Below are positions 34,324 through 45,525 of a stretch of DNA of 64,000 nt, one piece after another. The translations under genes were made by a program, and so were the position numbers. Position 1 is the first letter of the stretch, and every line of letters starts with the position of its first letter. Source of the DNA: Galaxea fascicularis. Taxonomy: Eukaryota; Cnidaria; Anthozoa; Scleractinia; Euphylliidae. The stretch is taken from positions 35,007,797 to 35,071,796 of the forward strand of contig OX419335.1 of assembly GCA_948470475.1 (NCBI GenBank). Direction: 5' to 3'. The notes beneath the pieces are model-generated. The model did not search any database. It saw nothing but the letters and a program-made list of their open reading frames with translations, and was not told where the DNA came from.

Positions 34324-36060
34324 TATTGTTTGGGTGCTAAAGTTAAGTTCGAACAACACGCTAAGCATTTACAGTTTGACAGTAACAGCGCGGTTCATTT
34401 CAACTTTCACTGAAATTCTTCAAGCAGTAACGGTGCCGCATCATTACAGTCATGGGTCCCTGGCGACCCGGCAGGCATTGCCGTGGAGTCTCATTTAGGC
34501 AAGGGCTCAAATAAACTGCTGATGTATATGTGGTGTATTAACCCTTTAAACCACACAATTGCTATAGAACGATCCTGTCCTTAATTCTCGTTATAAAATT
34601 AGATGCGGATCACTCCAAGGCTTTTGAGGGTTAAAGGCATGGAAATGGATACGTTACCTGTCAGTCCCGCTTGCGATTATCGATGAAGGGAAGACTCTCT
34701 TGGTGAAGTTCAGTTGCAATGGCTTCGCGCGGGTTCTATGAGAAAACAAAAACAAGCTTAAAAAAAAAAAAAAAAACCCAGCCGGTAGCGGTACCTCCGT
34801 GTTTGGAGCGCTGTACCCTGACAATTATCCCCAAGATTTCGGCCCGGGGGTCGCTTATACCAGCTGAGCCCAGCACCTCGCACACCCGAGTGAATATCCG
34901 GTCATCCCAGTGAGGGAGAGATTTGTCGGCTCCTAAACCATTCGTGACAATCCCACTCCAAACGCGCGGCAAAGTACCGGTCCTACATATCAAACTATGG
35001 ATCGAAAAATTCTATATAAAGGTGATGTGATTTAGTCAGTTTGTCATCCATGTGGTGCGCATTTACTACGTGCGCATGCGTATTGCCATTTTAACTATTC
35101 TAAACGGGAAAGAGAAGCTGATGCATGCTCATGCATACTTAATAGGCAATTTTGGCGTGTTTTGCTTTGTAAGTAGTGCAGTGGGTACAATATTTTGCCA
35201 GTAGGACTGGATGACTCGAAGCTTATGCAAAATATAGATGAAATAGGAATCGGCGGACTTGCATGGCGACTTTACCAAGGAGTTATCCAGAATTCATCTC
35301 GTGCGTCAACACGGAAATTTTGGACGAACGACATAAGCTGCCGTAAAATAGTATGTTCAGTCTGCTGAAAGAGTAAATAGGCAAATGGGGAAGAGAAACA
35401 AGGACCTTGAACCGAGCTTTGCTGGATGATACAGACCACGGGCTCAAGGAGAATATTGTGCATTGGAAACGCCAAGACAAAACTGGGTCTTTTTGGTGTT
35501 GTTCGAGGGCGCGTGATCAAAGCAAATAATTTTCCTTTGGTAGCAGAACAAACGGTCATTTTCAGTGGTGAGAATCGAGAGCCTCCCTGTAGCTGATTTC
35601 AGCGTAAGAGATCCAGCTGTAACGGACTTTCTTGATCGTCTAAGGGCCCAAACAAAGGCAGCAAAGGTTTTCGAGACAATATAGCAAGACTAAAGCGATT
35701 GGGAAATGTGAATGCTAACGGCAACGTACGTGTCAAACTCTTCTTTCAAAATCTGTCCAATCAAAGACGTTTTGTTGCCTACTAAATTTGATCGCCATGA
35801 AAGCATACGACTATATGGCGAAAAAAAAACCTGTTACAGCAATTATTCCTCGCAAAGTATGATAGCATTTTAATTTATAGTCAGAATTCACGAAACCCCC
35901 CAAGCTAAAGAATTCAAAGCTGAAATGTGCGAAACCCAAGAGAAAGCTAAAATGGGGAAAACTTTATTCGGACTGGGTTTCCATTCGTTTCTGTTTATCT
36001 CTGAAGGGACTGAATGATCAATACTTGTACTACGTACTTGTAGACGGTAGTGTTGCCATT

Positions 36061-36066
36061 TTTATT
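36061..36066 (-). terminator. Possible distant polyadenylation signal for DIO-B
   Basis: TTTATT on the plus strand is AATAAA on the minus strand. It is the nearest canonical signal I saw after the DIO-B stop, 1.1 kb away. Such a long 3' UTR would be needed to hold an unseen SECIS, but the assignment is weak. Confidence 0.3.
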
Positions 36067-36272
36067 CTTTCAGTAATTCAGAGTTTTACAGTCCAACAAT
36101 ATAAGACAAAGCAGCGCGTTTTAGTATTTCAAGCCTCAATTCTCAATCTTTCAAGTTGGCATATCAATCCTCGAGTTCAAGAGTCCATCTTCATGAAGGT
36201 TTGCCTCTAGAGCCGTCATATGGGACATACCACCTTTTCAGGATGAAGAATTACGAATGCTCGGTCAACCTT

Positions 36273-36333
36273 GTTTTCAGGGTGTTTCATCTCCTACCTC
36301 AGACGGGATGGGGAGATGAAAGACCCTGAGAAC
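36273..36333. repeat. 22-bp-arm hairpin
   Basis: GTTTTCAGGGTGTTTCATCTC (36273-36293) is complementary, with three mismatches, to GAGATGAAAGACCCTGAGAAC (36313-36333), with a short CAGACGGG-type loop. It lies in the predicted long 3' region of DIO-B, antisense. It lacks the SECIS core, so it is a repeat and not a SECIS. Repeated at 47475-47535. Confidence 0.6.
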
Positions 36334-37165
36334 GAGGATGTTGGTCGGTGACAACTCGAATGCGTCTGGTCGCTACCACTGGAGGCTCTTCGTGGATTTC
36401 CGCCAACCAGCAAATAAACGAGCTCTGTTTGGTCTTGCAAAACGCTACTGGAGTGTTACAGTAAGATTCAACTACCCTTCCACTGCCAGTCGAAACCTGT
36501 GGAGAAACTCTTAGCTACCAAATACAATTGCTTTGTTGTGGTCCTGTATTCACCATACATACTTACAAGGTATATCTGTGGCTACATTATACCTATAGGA
36601 CGTACAGCAATTATTAGTTTACTGTGCTTCGTTCATCTCTAAGAGAAAAGCTACTGATCAGCCTGATCATCAATTTCCAATGAAGTTGTTAATTATGGAA
36701 TACAAAAACGTTGGCCAATGTCAGTTTACCACATCAGACCCACTACAAAACATCTAATTTTTGGGATACTTGCATTAATATTAATTTGTGATTTCTGAAT
36801 CTACTCAGGAACGAACAATCAAGAGGTGGGCGGGGGGTAGGTTTAAGTTGGTGCAAAGCAACAAATAAAAAGAAAGAAATCCCCTGAAAGCTTTCAGAAC
36901 AAAAATTGTGTCACATGTAAGCGAAAGAGGATAATGATAAAAATACCTTGTGAACTGAAGATAAAAAGACAATAAACCCCTCCATCACGTAAATGAAAAA
37001 AATTGGCCAAGAAAATCTTCAACCCGCCCCCCACTTGCATTGATGGCTCGTCCCTTGGTTACTGCTGGTAAGTCGGAACAAAATGTGTACTGTCAACGAT
37101 GCTACCTGGTAGCAGTAAATGAACACTACTAACAAATGTAACTACAAATACACTTCATTATCCAC

Positions 37166-40100
37166 TTATTGGTTCAAATGGTTTAAACCATTTACGATTA
37201 TTCGCTTATTATTGTTACAATTGTTCTTGTAGTTCCCAAGCCATTGTTGTACCTCTGACAGGCGGTAGTTGTAAGGACCCGTTCCCCCTTCATACACTAT
37301 TTTCCCTTCCTGTATGATGAACAGTCTTTCAGGATACGCTCCGTACGCTCGGGTGGCTTCGTTGTCCATGGTGTCCACCACGACTGGAGACGAGCATCGA
37401 CTTACTTTTTTCAGATGTTTCGCAGCCGCACAACGCTCTTGTTGGGACCGATGCTGTACAATTTCAATGTTGTTCTGTAAAAAGACCAAAAAGAGATTTC
37501 GATAATTTAGTTTTCGGGTTTTGAAGTCTTCAGTACTGACTGAATGCGTTTGTAACGTCACTCAAATTCGAAAGGGTTAAAATCTTTTACTCAAAATGTT
37601 TTCTACTTTTTTAACCCTCGTCTGATCAGGCCTCGTTGCAACTACTTATGTCTTAATTATGATGACAACACCACGTCATCCTTACTGCTGGCTACTGTGA
37701 TAGTTAATCACTTTGGAAACCAAAACGGTAGTCTTATCGCCATGTTTGCCGGCCGTGATATACGACATAAAAAGTTGCGGTGTTCATTTTTCATGCATCA
37801 TGAAAGATTTTTACTTCACTGCTTTTGAACCAGGATACGAGAGTTGCAAGGTTTAGTAAATACGAAATTTTGATTGGCTCTCAGTAGTCGGCACATTTGG
37901 TGGAAGGCAAGCGCTCTCATCACTCTCGAAATGGTGAGAGCGAGGTTTTTCTCCGGCTACACCAGTTTTCCCCTCTCCTCAAAAACCAACATTTGATTTG
38001 ATTTGATTTGATTTGAGTTGATTTAGAGTTCATTTGATTTACAGTCTCCCCAATCAGTAGAGACCTGTGCTCGGCTACAAAGATTGGGGACTTGAATAAA
38101 GTGATTATTAAACCCACCCATGACACATAGAACTGCCAGCCTGCAGTTGCGATGACCGGTGAACACTCAAACTACCCAAGTAACACGACCGTTAATTGAA
38201 TTTAGTCAATGGATGCTGCTTGAAGCCGATATAACGCGCACCGTGATTGGCTAAGTACCAGGGCATTATTCTCCCGTGATGCCCACGAGCCGATTACAAA
38301 TTATGCAAAAAACAAACAAACTTTAAGCTGTTTCTTTAAAGTCATATAAACAAAGTGAAATTACCCCGCTATAACGAATATTTTTGCAGTTGGTAACCAG
38401 ATAATTCGTTACAACGGGGTCTTTGCTATGACGAAGACCCCGCTATAACGAATAAGGTTTTCGGTACCGTGGAACTTCGTCATAGCAAGGTTCCACTGTA
38501 TTAACCTCGAACGTTCGGTCTTTAGGCAAAATTTCAAACCTAGCTGGGCCTTGCTTATTAATCTCGTTGCAAGGCCCCAGTTTGAGAGTTTGAGATTTTC
38601 ACGTAAAGACCTCATTCTCGGTTGATAAATGCGGTAGTTAATTGCAGGTAGGGCGCTTGTATTTGAACCGTGGTTAGTCGCTTTTTAACTGTTTTAAATC
38701 CTCGTCAAAGCCCAAAGAAGCACTGAGTATCAAGTGAAATATGATGACTACTCTTGTAGCAAGACTGAGTTCTTTACATTTCCACGGCCTCCCGACTTCA
38801 CTTACCTTGGAGGAAAGAGCGAAGAAAAAAAGCATCTAAAATGCGTACACGAGGCTTATTTTTGTGAGCCATTTGTCTTTACATTAAAACTAGGCAAACT
38901 GCCCTAGCCAGCCAGCCAGCCAGTCCAGGATAGCGTCCAAACCCTGAAATCGTATAGCATCGAAGTTGATACTCGCTGGAGGTCATAAAACCCGCGGGAT
39001 TGGTTTCGGTAAAAACGGCAGGATGGTTGCTCTGGATACAAAGTCGCGAGAATTTCAATTTAAAATACTCCATAGATTTTTAACTACAAATATCCTTTTA
39101 AAGAAAACGGGAATACTCTTTTTGTGGAACTGTGGACGAACCCTTGAACATCTCTTTGTATCTTGTCCCATCATCACAACGCTTTGGAGTGATTTAATTT
39201 GCTGGTGTAGAGGAGTATAAATATCCAAATTGATTCACTTTGCGCTTAAGATATATTATTTGGTATTATCTGGAAAAGGAAGGACGATTTATCATATTAT
39301 GAATCATGTTATTATTATTGCAAGACAATACATTTATTGTTTATTGTAGAAATAATTAATGTTTTAGATCCGCCCTTCACTGCTCTTTTATCAAAAATCA
39401 ATTCAGTTTATGATATTGAAAGTAGAATTGCAAGTTTAACTAATAAGTAGACACTTTCAAATGGGGCAAGTATATTAAGAGATAATAACAGGTTGAAGCC
39501 GGTTAGTATCGATTTGCCCTAGAAATTTATAATTCATTGCTATTATTGGTTATAACATCTTGTTTGCGTTAGTCGTTAAGTCATATCAGTTTTGTTATTT
39601 TTGCGGCTATTGTTCTCTTGGTTGTTCTTTGTGTGTGTAAAATATTGAATTATTATGGAAAAAATCAATAAAATACAAAATAAAAAAAGCCGACATGATT
39701 AGGATGCGTTCTCCTTCGTCGAACGCAATTAGCCACCCTCTGATAAGGTAGCGTGAAAGTATTCTAGCTTTTACGCCTGCGGATAAAACTCGACAACAAG
39801 ACCTTGTACATGAAAGTTTTTTTGCTTTTCTGTGACTTCAGGTGTCTACTATTGTATCCGTTGAAAAAAAAAAAAACAAATAAGTAAATAAACAAATAAA
39901 CGAGCGAAAACTTACATTCCAGCGCCATTCATCAGTGGGATGAGCCTCACAAATATAGACGATAAGAAAATCTGCCACCTCTTCAAAATCCCGAACAACA
40001 TTTATGAAGTCGTTCAGGAAGGTGATGTAAAATGGGGGTCAGGTACAGCTGCCGAAATTAACCACAAGGGGTCGATTGCCTCTGACGAAATCTAGCAGTT

Positions 40101-40392
40101 TGCACGCTTCACCTTCAATGGTAACCAACTTACAGTTTGGAGCGGACGAACCAAGCCGAGCTGTTTTGTTATGGTCGCCAATCAATATCTTCAAAACAGC
40201 AGTTAACATTTTCTTTCCTCCGTACTCATCCCAGAAATTTTGGTAGGGTACAAGGAGATGCCGCTCTTCGAACCGCTGGACTCGTTCCTTGATGAAGGGA
40301 AGAGATGACGCGACTTTTAAAAGGCCAACAACGATAGTTGCTTTCAGAATTGTCATCCACAGGCCTATACTGTGTTGCAGCTCCACCAACAT
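37166..40392 (-). CDS. Iodothyronine deiodinase selenoprotein, paralogue B
   Basis: Two coding exons on the minus strand, 40392-39916 and 37474-37166, give 261 residues. Exon 1 encodes 159 codons, exactly as in DIO-A, and the intron sits at the same place after WRWN. The TGA at 40041-40039 (residue 118) lies in NFGSCT-Sec-PPF, the deiodinase active site. Histidines at 151 ([11 protein letters not shown]) and 167 ([10 protein letters not shown]) match those of DIO-A. An N-terminal hydrophobic anchor (about residues 9-25) is present. The C-terminus is longer and Asn-rich and ends with TAA. Read-through at the TGA needs a SECIS, but none was convincing in the 1.1 kb after the stop; it may be further away or of unusual form. 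The gene lies tail to tail with DIO-A and presumably arose by inverted duplication. Subtype not assignable. Confidence 0.93.
37920..38110 (+). repeat. Retroposon tail with TTTGA pentamer array
   Basis: A (TTTGA)n run at about 37994-38020 is followed by CAGTAGAGACCTGTGCTCGG and a GGGGACTTGAATAAAGTGATTATT end that resembles a SINE or LINE 3' terminus. It lies in the DIO-B intron. Repeated at 49122-49312. Confidence 0.4.
38361..38502. repeat. CCCCGCTATAACGAA repeat
   Basis: Several direct and inverted copies of (A/C)CCCGCTATAACGAAT and AACTTCGTCATAGCAAGG end at CCACTGTA. It is organised like the AGTCAAACC elements: terminal units repeated inward. Probably a decayed DNA-transposon end in the DIO-B intron. 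Repeated at 49563-49704. Confidence 0.4.
38966..39690 (+). pseudogene. 5'-truncated LINE with reverse-transcriptase zinc-finger end
   Basis: The frame 38966-39220 encodes [19 protein letters not shown] and then [20 protein letters not shown], which resembles the zf-RVT region at the C-terminus of non-LTR reverse transcriptases. The Cys-rich centre is partly lost. An untranslated tail runs to an A-rich end (AATCAATAAAATACAAAAT) at about 39655-39690. It lies inside the DIO-B intron, antisense to that gene. An identical copy at 50168-50892 belongs to the assembly repeat. Confidence 0.6.
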
Positions 40393-43300
40393 GTTAGCGA
40401 GCTAGTGACACTAAGAACACTGAAGAAACAAAGGAGCACTACTTCAGATGGATCAACTCCTTGCGAATGACTAGCCAAACTATACTTGTGATGAGAAGGG
40501 GTGATAACCCAAGAATAGTTGGAGTGTTAAAGCATTTTTTAGATTGTTGGTAAATCAGTCGTAGCGTTGCATGCTTGTGTCAAGCATTCTTCGTGGGAGT
40601 CACGGAATTCCACTGTTATTGTATATTAAACAAACCAATCAAACTATGAACAAACAGAGCATTAATTAGAGCTAACAAATCCAGCACTGATCCAGGGAAG
40701 AACTGTGATTCGGAAAACAAGAAAAAATCTTGCCCTGCTGAGAGGCTGTCAAAGAGTTGCCCCACAGCCCGAGGGCGAACATATTGACGTCTTTTTTCTG
40801 TTCACTGAAGTAATTGAAGTAATCAGTGAAGTCGTTGGGAAAGAAGTCTAATTCATGATCATTTGATGAACCGTTTCAGCTTTTCATTCGATTGGGTTTC
40901 TGTTCTAGAGATGGCCAAACTTATTAGATCTCTACAAATACCTTACAACCCGTGTGTCTGACTTGTAAATCACAGTAAAATGCCAACAGGTAAAGAGTGG
41001 GAGTGTGGGGGTGGGGGATACCTGCCTATATATGACAACAAGATACGCGCAATCCAAATTGCCTTATTCATATGGTAGTGCAGTGTATTGCATAAGATGG
41101 AAAGTTGAAAAATGGCGTATTTTTGTCTGAAAAGAATAGCGGGAAGAAAAAAACCGCCTTGCACAGTGCTAGTACCCTATCAAAGTATCTGTGTGCCCCC
41201 ACATCCCCCCTCCCCCGCACGTTCAGCTCAAGTAATTGGACATTGATGGTTTTTTCTATGGTCGAATGAAATCTTTAAATATGGCGATTCAAATAGAGAC
41301 CATCGAGCAACACTTTGATTGGCGGCTTCTCGTGCGCTATTTAAACGAGCACACAAGTCAACGAAACAACTTAAGTACAAAAGCTAGTCAAGTCAAGATC
41401 TCTCTACGTGAGGAATTTAAAGTTTCAATGTCACCCTTTTTGTGCATCAATAGGCATTGACAAAGGAACGACCTGCAAAGTGGCCGACAAATAGTTTAAC
41501 ATTCAGCTCCTTCTGTTTATAAGATACATGGCCTTTAGCACTGTTGAGCTTTTGCCGACTGAAGGCAAACCGGCATGTTTTAATGAAGATCAGGTGCTAT
41601 GAAGCGTTCGGTTATGACTGCAAACAGTTACCAGGTTTTGTTTTTATATGTTTCGTGATTAATAGATATTTCTTGTCTGCAGAAAGATCTGTACTGACGC
41701 AACTGAAAACGGAGCAGGTCGAGAGCTGCCACAAGTTTTGATTTCTCCCGAAAATTCAGTAACTGATAACTTATTTAGCCTCACCTGTTCCTAGAAATGT
41801 ACAGGTCTTAAAACAATTCTGAAAAAGGAATTTGTCAATTTGAATGAGTCAAAAGTTTGGAGAACCTCAAATATTGTTCATGGTTGTTAACTGTACTTTC
41901 TTAACAATGGACGAAAGCTTTGGACGTTAACCATTGTCTTTCGAGACAAAGCGTTTTCAGCTTTATACACCCCTAAAGTAGCATCCACGAAAACAGTCAT
42001 TCTTCACGCCTCAATTTCTGCAGAATTTGTGCCTACACTCAGCCGTGAGGTCGCCTCAGTGTGACATGTGCATCAGCAGTGAAGGGAGATTCAAAGAAGA
42101 GATGAAAGATGTTTGGGTTTTTTAACAAATGGCCGTCGATGGGTTAATTTGTGGTGAGCAGAAAAACGTGCGAAAGCCTCTGTGGCTGGCAGTGATGAGT
42201 GAGGTAACAAAGAATGGTTATGAGGGCAAATATAGTCTAACAAAAATCTGTTGATAAGGAACAATGGAAATAGAAGTTGCCGATTCGGCGGCGGGTCCCT
42301 GAAGAAAGCATGGTGTTTTGAGATTAAACACGACATCATAGCTGCAGTGTTCGTTTGCTTTTTCGAATCTGTTCATTACATTTGAAAGAGTCAGTATACA
42401 AAAACGAAACCTGTCCGGTTTTGAAAAAGGAAAAAAGCCAGAAAATCTGAAATTTCCTAACTAAATCATGACATGTACCTCAATGAAGGCCGCCGTTTCT
42501 CTCGAGAGATTGATTTTGTTCCAAAGCAATATTTAGCAAGCTTAAAAACTCAGACTAAACACTCTTCGCACATTTTTGTTCTCTCCCCCACCTTGACTCC
42601 AACAGTGATGAAATTAAGTCTTACCGTGTAATGATGTACCACTTATTAACTGATTTCTGCTGCTTGCACTATACTTTCGTGGCAATATTCAGGAACGACA
42701 GTCAGTGATCAGAAGCGATTCCGCTGCTGCGAGAAACCATTACTTTTTCAAACATACTCGAAAATGTATCATTTTGATGTCAGCTGCCCAACAGTTATTT
42801 AATTTGGTGGTTTAAGACCGATAACCTTTTCTCAAGAAGTTCATGCCCTCTGTCAAGACAGAACACATTGCCCACATTATCGCTCACGAGTCGAGCTCGT
42901 GCATTTTCTTTGCGTGGAGAGACAAAAAACAACAGCGGGACGTTTGGGAGAACGACAATGAAAGGAAAAGGGTTTGTGTTACAATGACAAAGAATTTTGT
43001 TTCTTCAAATCACCCCGACCGCCATTTTGTGTGGTCCGTGAGCCCGCAATATGTCCAATATGGTCAAACACGTCGGGCTGTGATGAAAATGGTGTGTCGT
43101 CTGAAGGATATTCTCTTCATTTCGAATGAATTAAAATTTCTTTGCCATTAACCTCTTTTATCATCCGTAAGTTATAGTGTAATCCTCAAGTAATCCTACT
43201 GACTACTAAGAGGCCCTTTTGTATCTTTAAGCGCGTCGCAACTCTCCCTTATTTATTTGTTTAGCTTATTATTTCGTTCTTGACGGTGGCCCACTAAGGC

Positions 43301-43800
43301 CAAGTATAAGATAGATTAAGTAGAGCTCTGCATAAGCAGATCACTTCTGTCTCTGTTTTTTAAAACTCCTAAGATACATACTGGAATACCCCACGAGTGG
43401 GATATTCTATGGTAAGATACGAGAGAGCCTTGCATAACTCAGTCTACCATATCCTGGAAAATACGTTGCCTTACATAATCGATGTGGTACACGATGGGAC
43501 GGTTGGGTGTGATACCGTTCAACTACACTGATTGATGGGAAGGTTTGGTGGAATACCTACGGATATATAACGGCTTACCTTAATTCTGGTTTTCTGTTTC
43601 TTTTTTTTTATGGCATGGTACAAATATGTATCTTGCTATCCAAGCAATTTGTCTTTCAAAATTAATAGCAACCGTGCGGGTTATTGGTGAGCATTTTTTT
43701 CTGCACCTGAAAGTCTTCGATTGCAGTGTTTGGCATAAGTTTCCAGAATTAACTGGAGAGTAGACTTTGCCGGGGATTTGAGTAGCAACCTTGATCGCAA
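40393..43800. other. Upstream region of DIO-B, no gene recognised
   Basis: No exon or complete repeat family could be named on either strand. Open frames at 42843-43151 (plus) and 42091-42339 (minus) show no known motif or splice context. The sequence continues, in the non-duplicated reading, into 55003 onward. Confidence 0.5.
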
Positions 43801-44000
43801 NNNNNNNNNNNNNNNNNNNNNNNNNNNNNNNNNNNNNNNNNNNNNNNNNNNNNNNNNNNNNNNNNNNNNNNNNNNNNNNNNNNNNNNNNNNNNNNNNNNN
43901 NNNNNNNNNNNNNNNNNNNNNNNNNNNNNNNNNNNNNNNNNNNNNNNNNNNNNNNNNNNNNNNNNNNNNNNNNNNNNNNNNNNNNNNNNNNNNNNNNNNN
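43801..44000. other. Assembly gap, 200 N
   Basis: Exactly 200 undetermined bases, a round number typical of a placeholder gap. The sequence before it (ending at 43800) matches 55002, and the sequence after it (44001) matches 32799, so the true gap size may be negative, meaning an overlap. Confidence 0.98.
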
Positions 44001-44274
44001 TAACGTCGAAATTGCCCAGCATAAGAGTCTAAAGGAACGGTGTGAAGCAGCCAAAATCTTGAAATCAAGTCAATGTCCGGTCCCCATCTTGGTTGATACC
44101 ATGGAGGATGAAGCCAACCAAGCTTATGGCGCGTTTCCCGAAAGACTGTTTATTGTACATAAAGGAAAGATCGTGTACGAGGGTGGAATGGGTCCATACT
44201 ATTATGACTTAACGGAAGTGAGAAAGTGGCTTGAAAAATGGAGATTTGAAATGAAAAGTAGTGAATCCTCATGA
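44001..44274 (+). pseudogene. DIO-A exon 2 only, cut by the gap
   Basis: Identical to DIO-A 32799-33072 and lacking the first two bases of the exon and the Sec-containing exon 1. It has catalytic His167 but no selenocysteine. Very likely an assembly duplicate and not a truncated gene. Confidence 0.9.
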
Positions 44275-44593
44275 AAGAGACGCTGACGTCAGTGCAACAT
44301 AAGTCTTTATTCGGTCACTCTGATTTGGTTTCGGGCATGAGAATTGTCCAAGCCACAAACTCTTCATTGGGTATTCTATTTATTGTGCTCTCAAATAGAG
44401 CCTTATTTAAACTATGTATATAGATATTTAATCAACTGTTTTACAGTCGTTCATTCTAAACTCGTCAATGCAAAACTGACAAAGAGTAAAAGAGGTTCCA
44501 GCCGATTGTTTGATGACTAGATCGTATTTGCTAGTCATAGCGTCCGCATTTTTACACGTTTTATTCTCCGAAGCTGTTTTTTGTTTGTCCACT

Positions 44594-44673
44594 GTTAAGA
44601 TGTGAAAGATGATGGCCCAAGATAAAAAGCCTCTTAGAGGCCTTCTTTGGCTTGAGGGATACACATCGTTAAC
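44594..44673 (+). promoter_or_regulatory. Duplicate copy of the DIO-A SECIS
   Basis: Identical to 33392-33471, at the same distance from its stop codon, in copy 2 of the assembly repeat. Confidence 0.85.
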
Positions 44674-45279
44674 ATAGTTAAATAAGATGCAGTGATTGGT
44701 CAATTTAATGTGAAATAAATTCATGGAACTAATTGTACTCTTTAGTGGTCGATGCTGTGGGCATTTTTTTGAACAAAAAAGCCCACTTATAGCAGAATTG
44801 GAATCCTTGCATCCCCTCATACTGAAATCTTTCCCCAAGTCAAAGGAATTAGCCACGAGGCTAGTTACGTTTTTGCCATGTTCAATTAGATTCTAATGAC
44901 GTAAGCGTGTACTTGTCCGGATGATGGACATCATTCAGTTGTAGAAGTTGTCCTGCATTTTTCGAGAATTTCAAAAACGAACCAAGGGTTCAATCGGATT
45001 ACTGCATAATCTTCACCAGCTTAATCTCCAGCAAAATGCGGTCAAGCGCTAGTCTTGATTGCAGGCCGCTAATTAATTAGAAGTGGATAATCATTCCTGG
45101 TCTAAGAATTTAGCTTCTGCGCAAAATTACGGCTCTCAACAGACGAGATGTTTGTTTCAGTAGTTTTCGATGGCTAGTCTCTATTCCCGCCTACCTCGCC
45201 TGCTTGGGTGAAAATAAATAAAACTCAGCGTTATAAAAATGAAAGAAAAGCACCATTCTTTCTCAATACAGGCATCAAG

Positions 45280-45525
45280 AGTTTCAGTTTTCTTTGTGGG
45301 ACGCAGTGCATTATGGGACAGAAAGTGAGCACGAAGTCTTGAATGGCAGCCATATCCTTGTCTCCTTTTGGTGAATATTTGTATTGTTTGGCAATTAGTT
45401 CCAATATTCGCGTAAAAGGGGACAAGATGAAAAGGGAAAATAATCTGATATGTGACTGCCATTCGAGAGCTGGTGCTCACTTTCTGTCCCACAATGCACT
45501 GCGTCCCACAATGGAAACTGAACTG
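45280..45525. mobile_element. Duplicate copy of the 246-bp foldback MITE
   Basis: Identical to 34078-34323 through the assembly repeat. Confidence 0.7.

Larger units (their letters stand above)
32799..43800 (+). repeat. 11,002-bp segment, copy 1 (probable contig-end overlap)
   Basis: It repeats, at a constant offset of 11,202, as 44001-55002. All open frames, homopolymer lengths (for example the A13 at about 39864) and junction sequence compared are identical. It ends exactly where the N run begins. Copy 1 contains DIO-A exon 2 without its first two bases, the SECIS, and all of DIO-B. Confidence 0.95.

Noticed and set aside
36273..36333. Hairpin downstream of DIO-B considered as its SECIS
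   Set aside because: Its helix is continuous through the place where the UGA/GA quartet should be, and the loop lacks the AA motif.
42843..43151. 102-residue plus frame (repeated at 54045)
   Set aside because: Identity between copies reflects the assembly repeat and not coding conservation; no motif was found.
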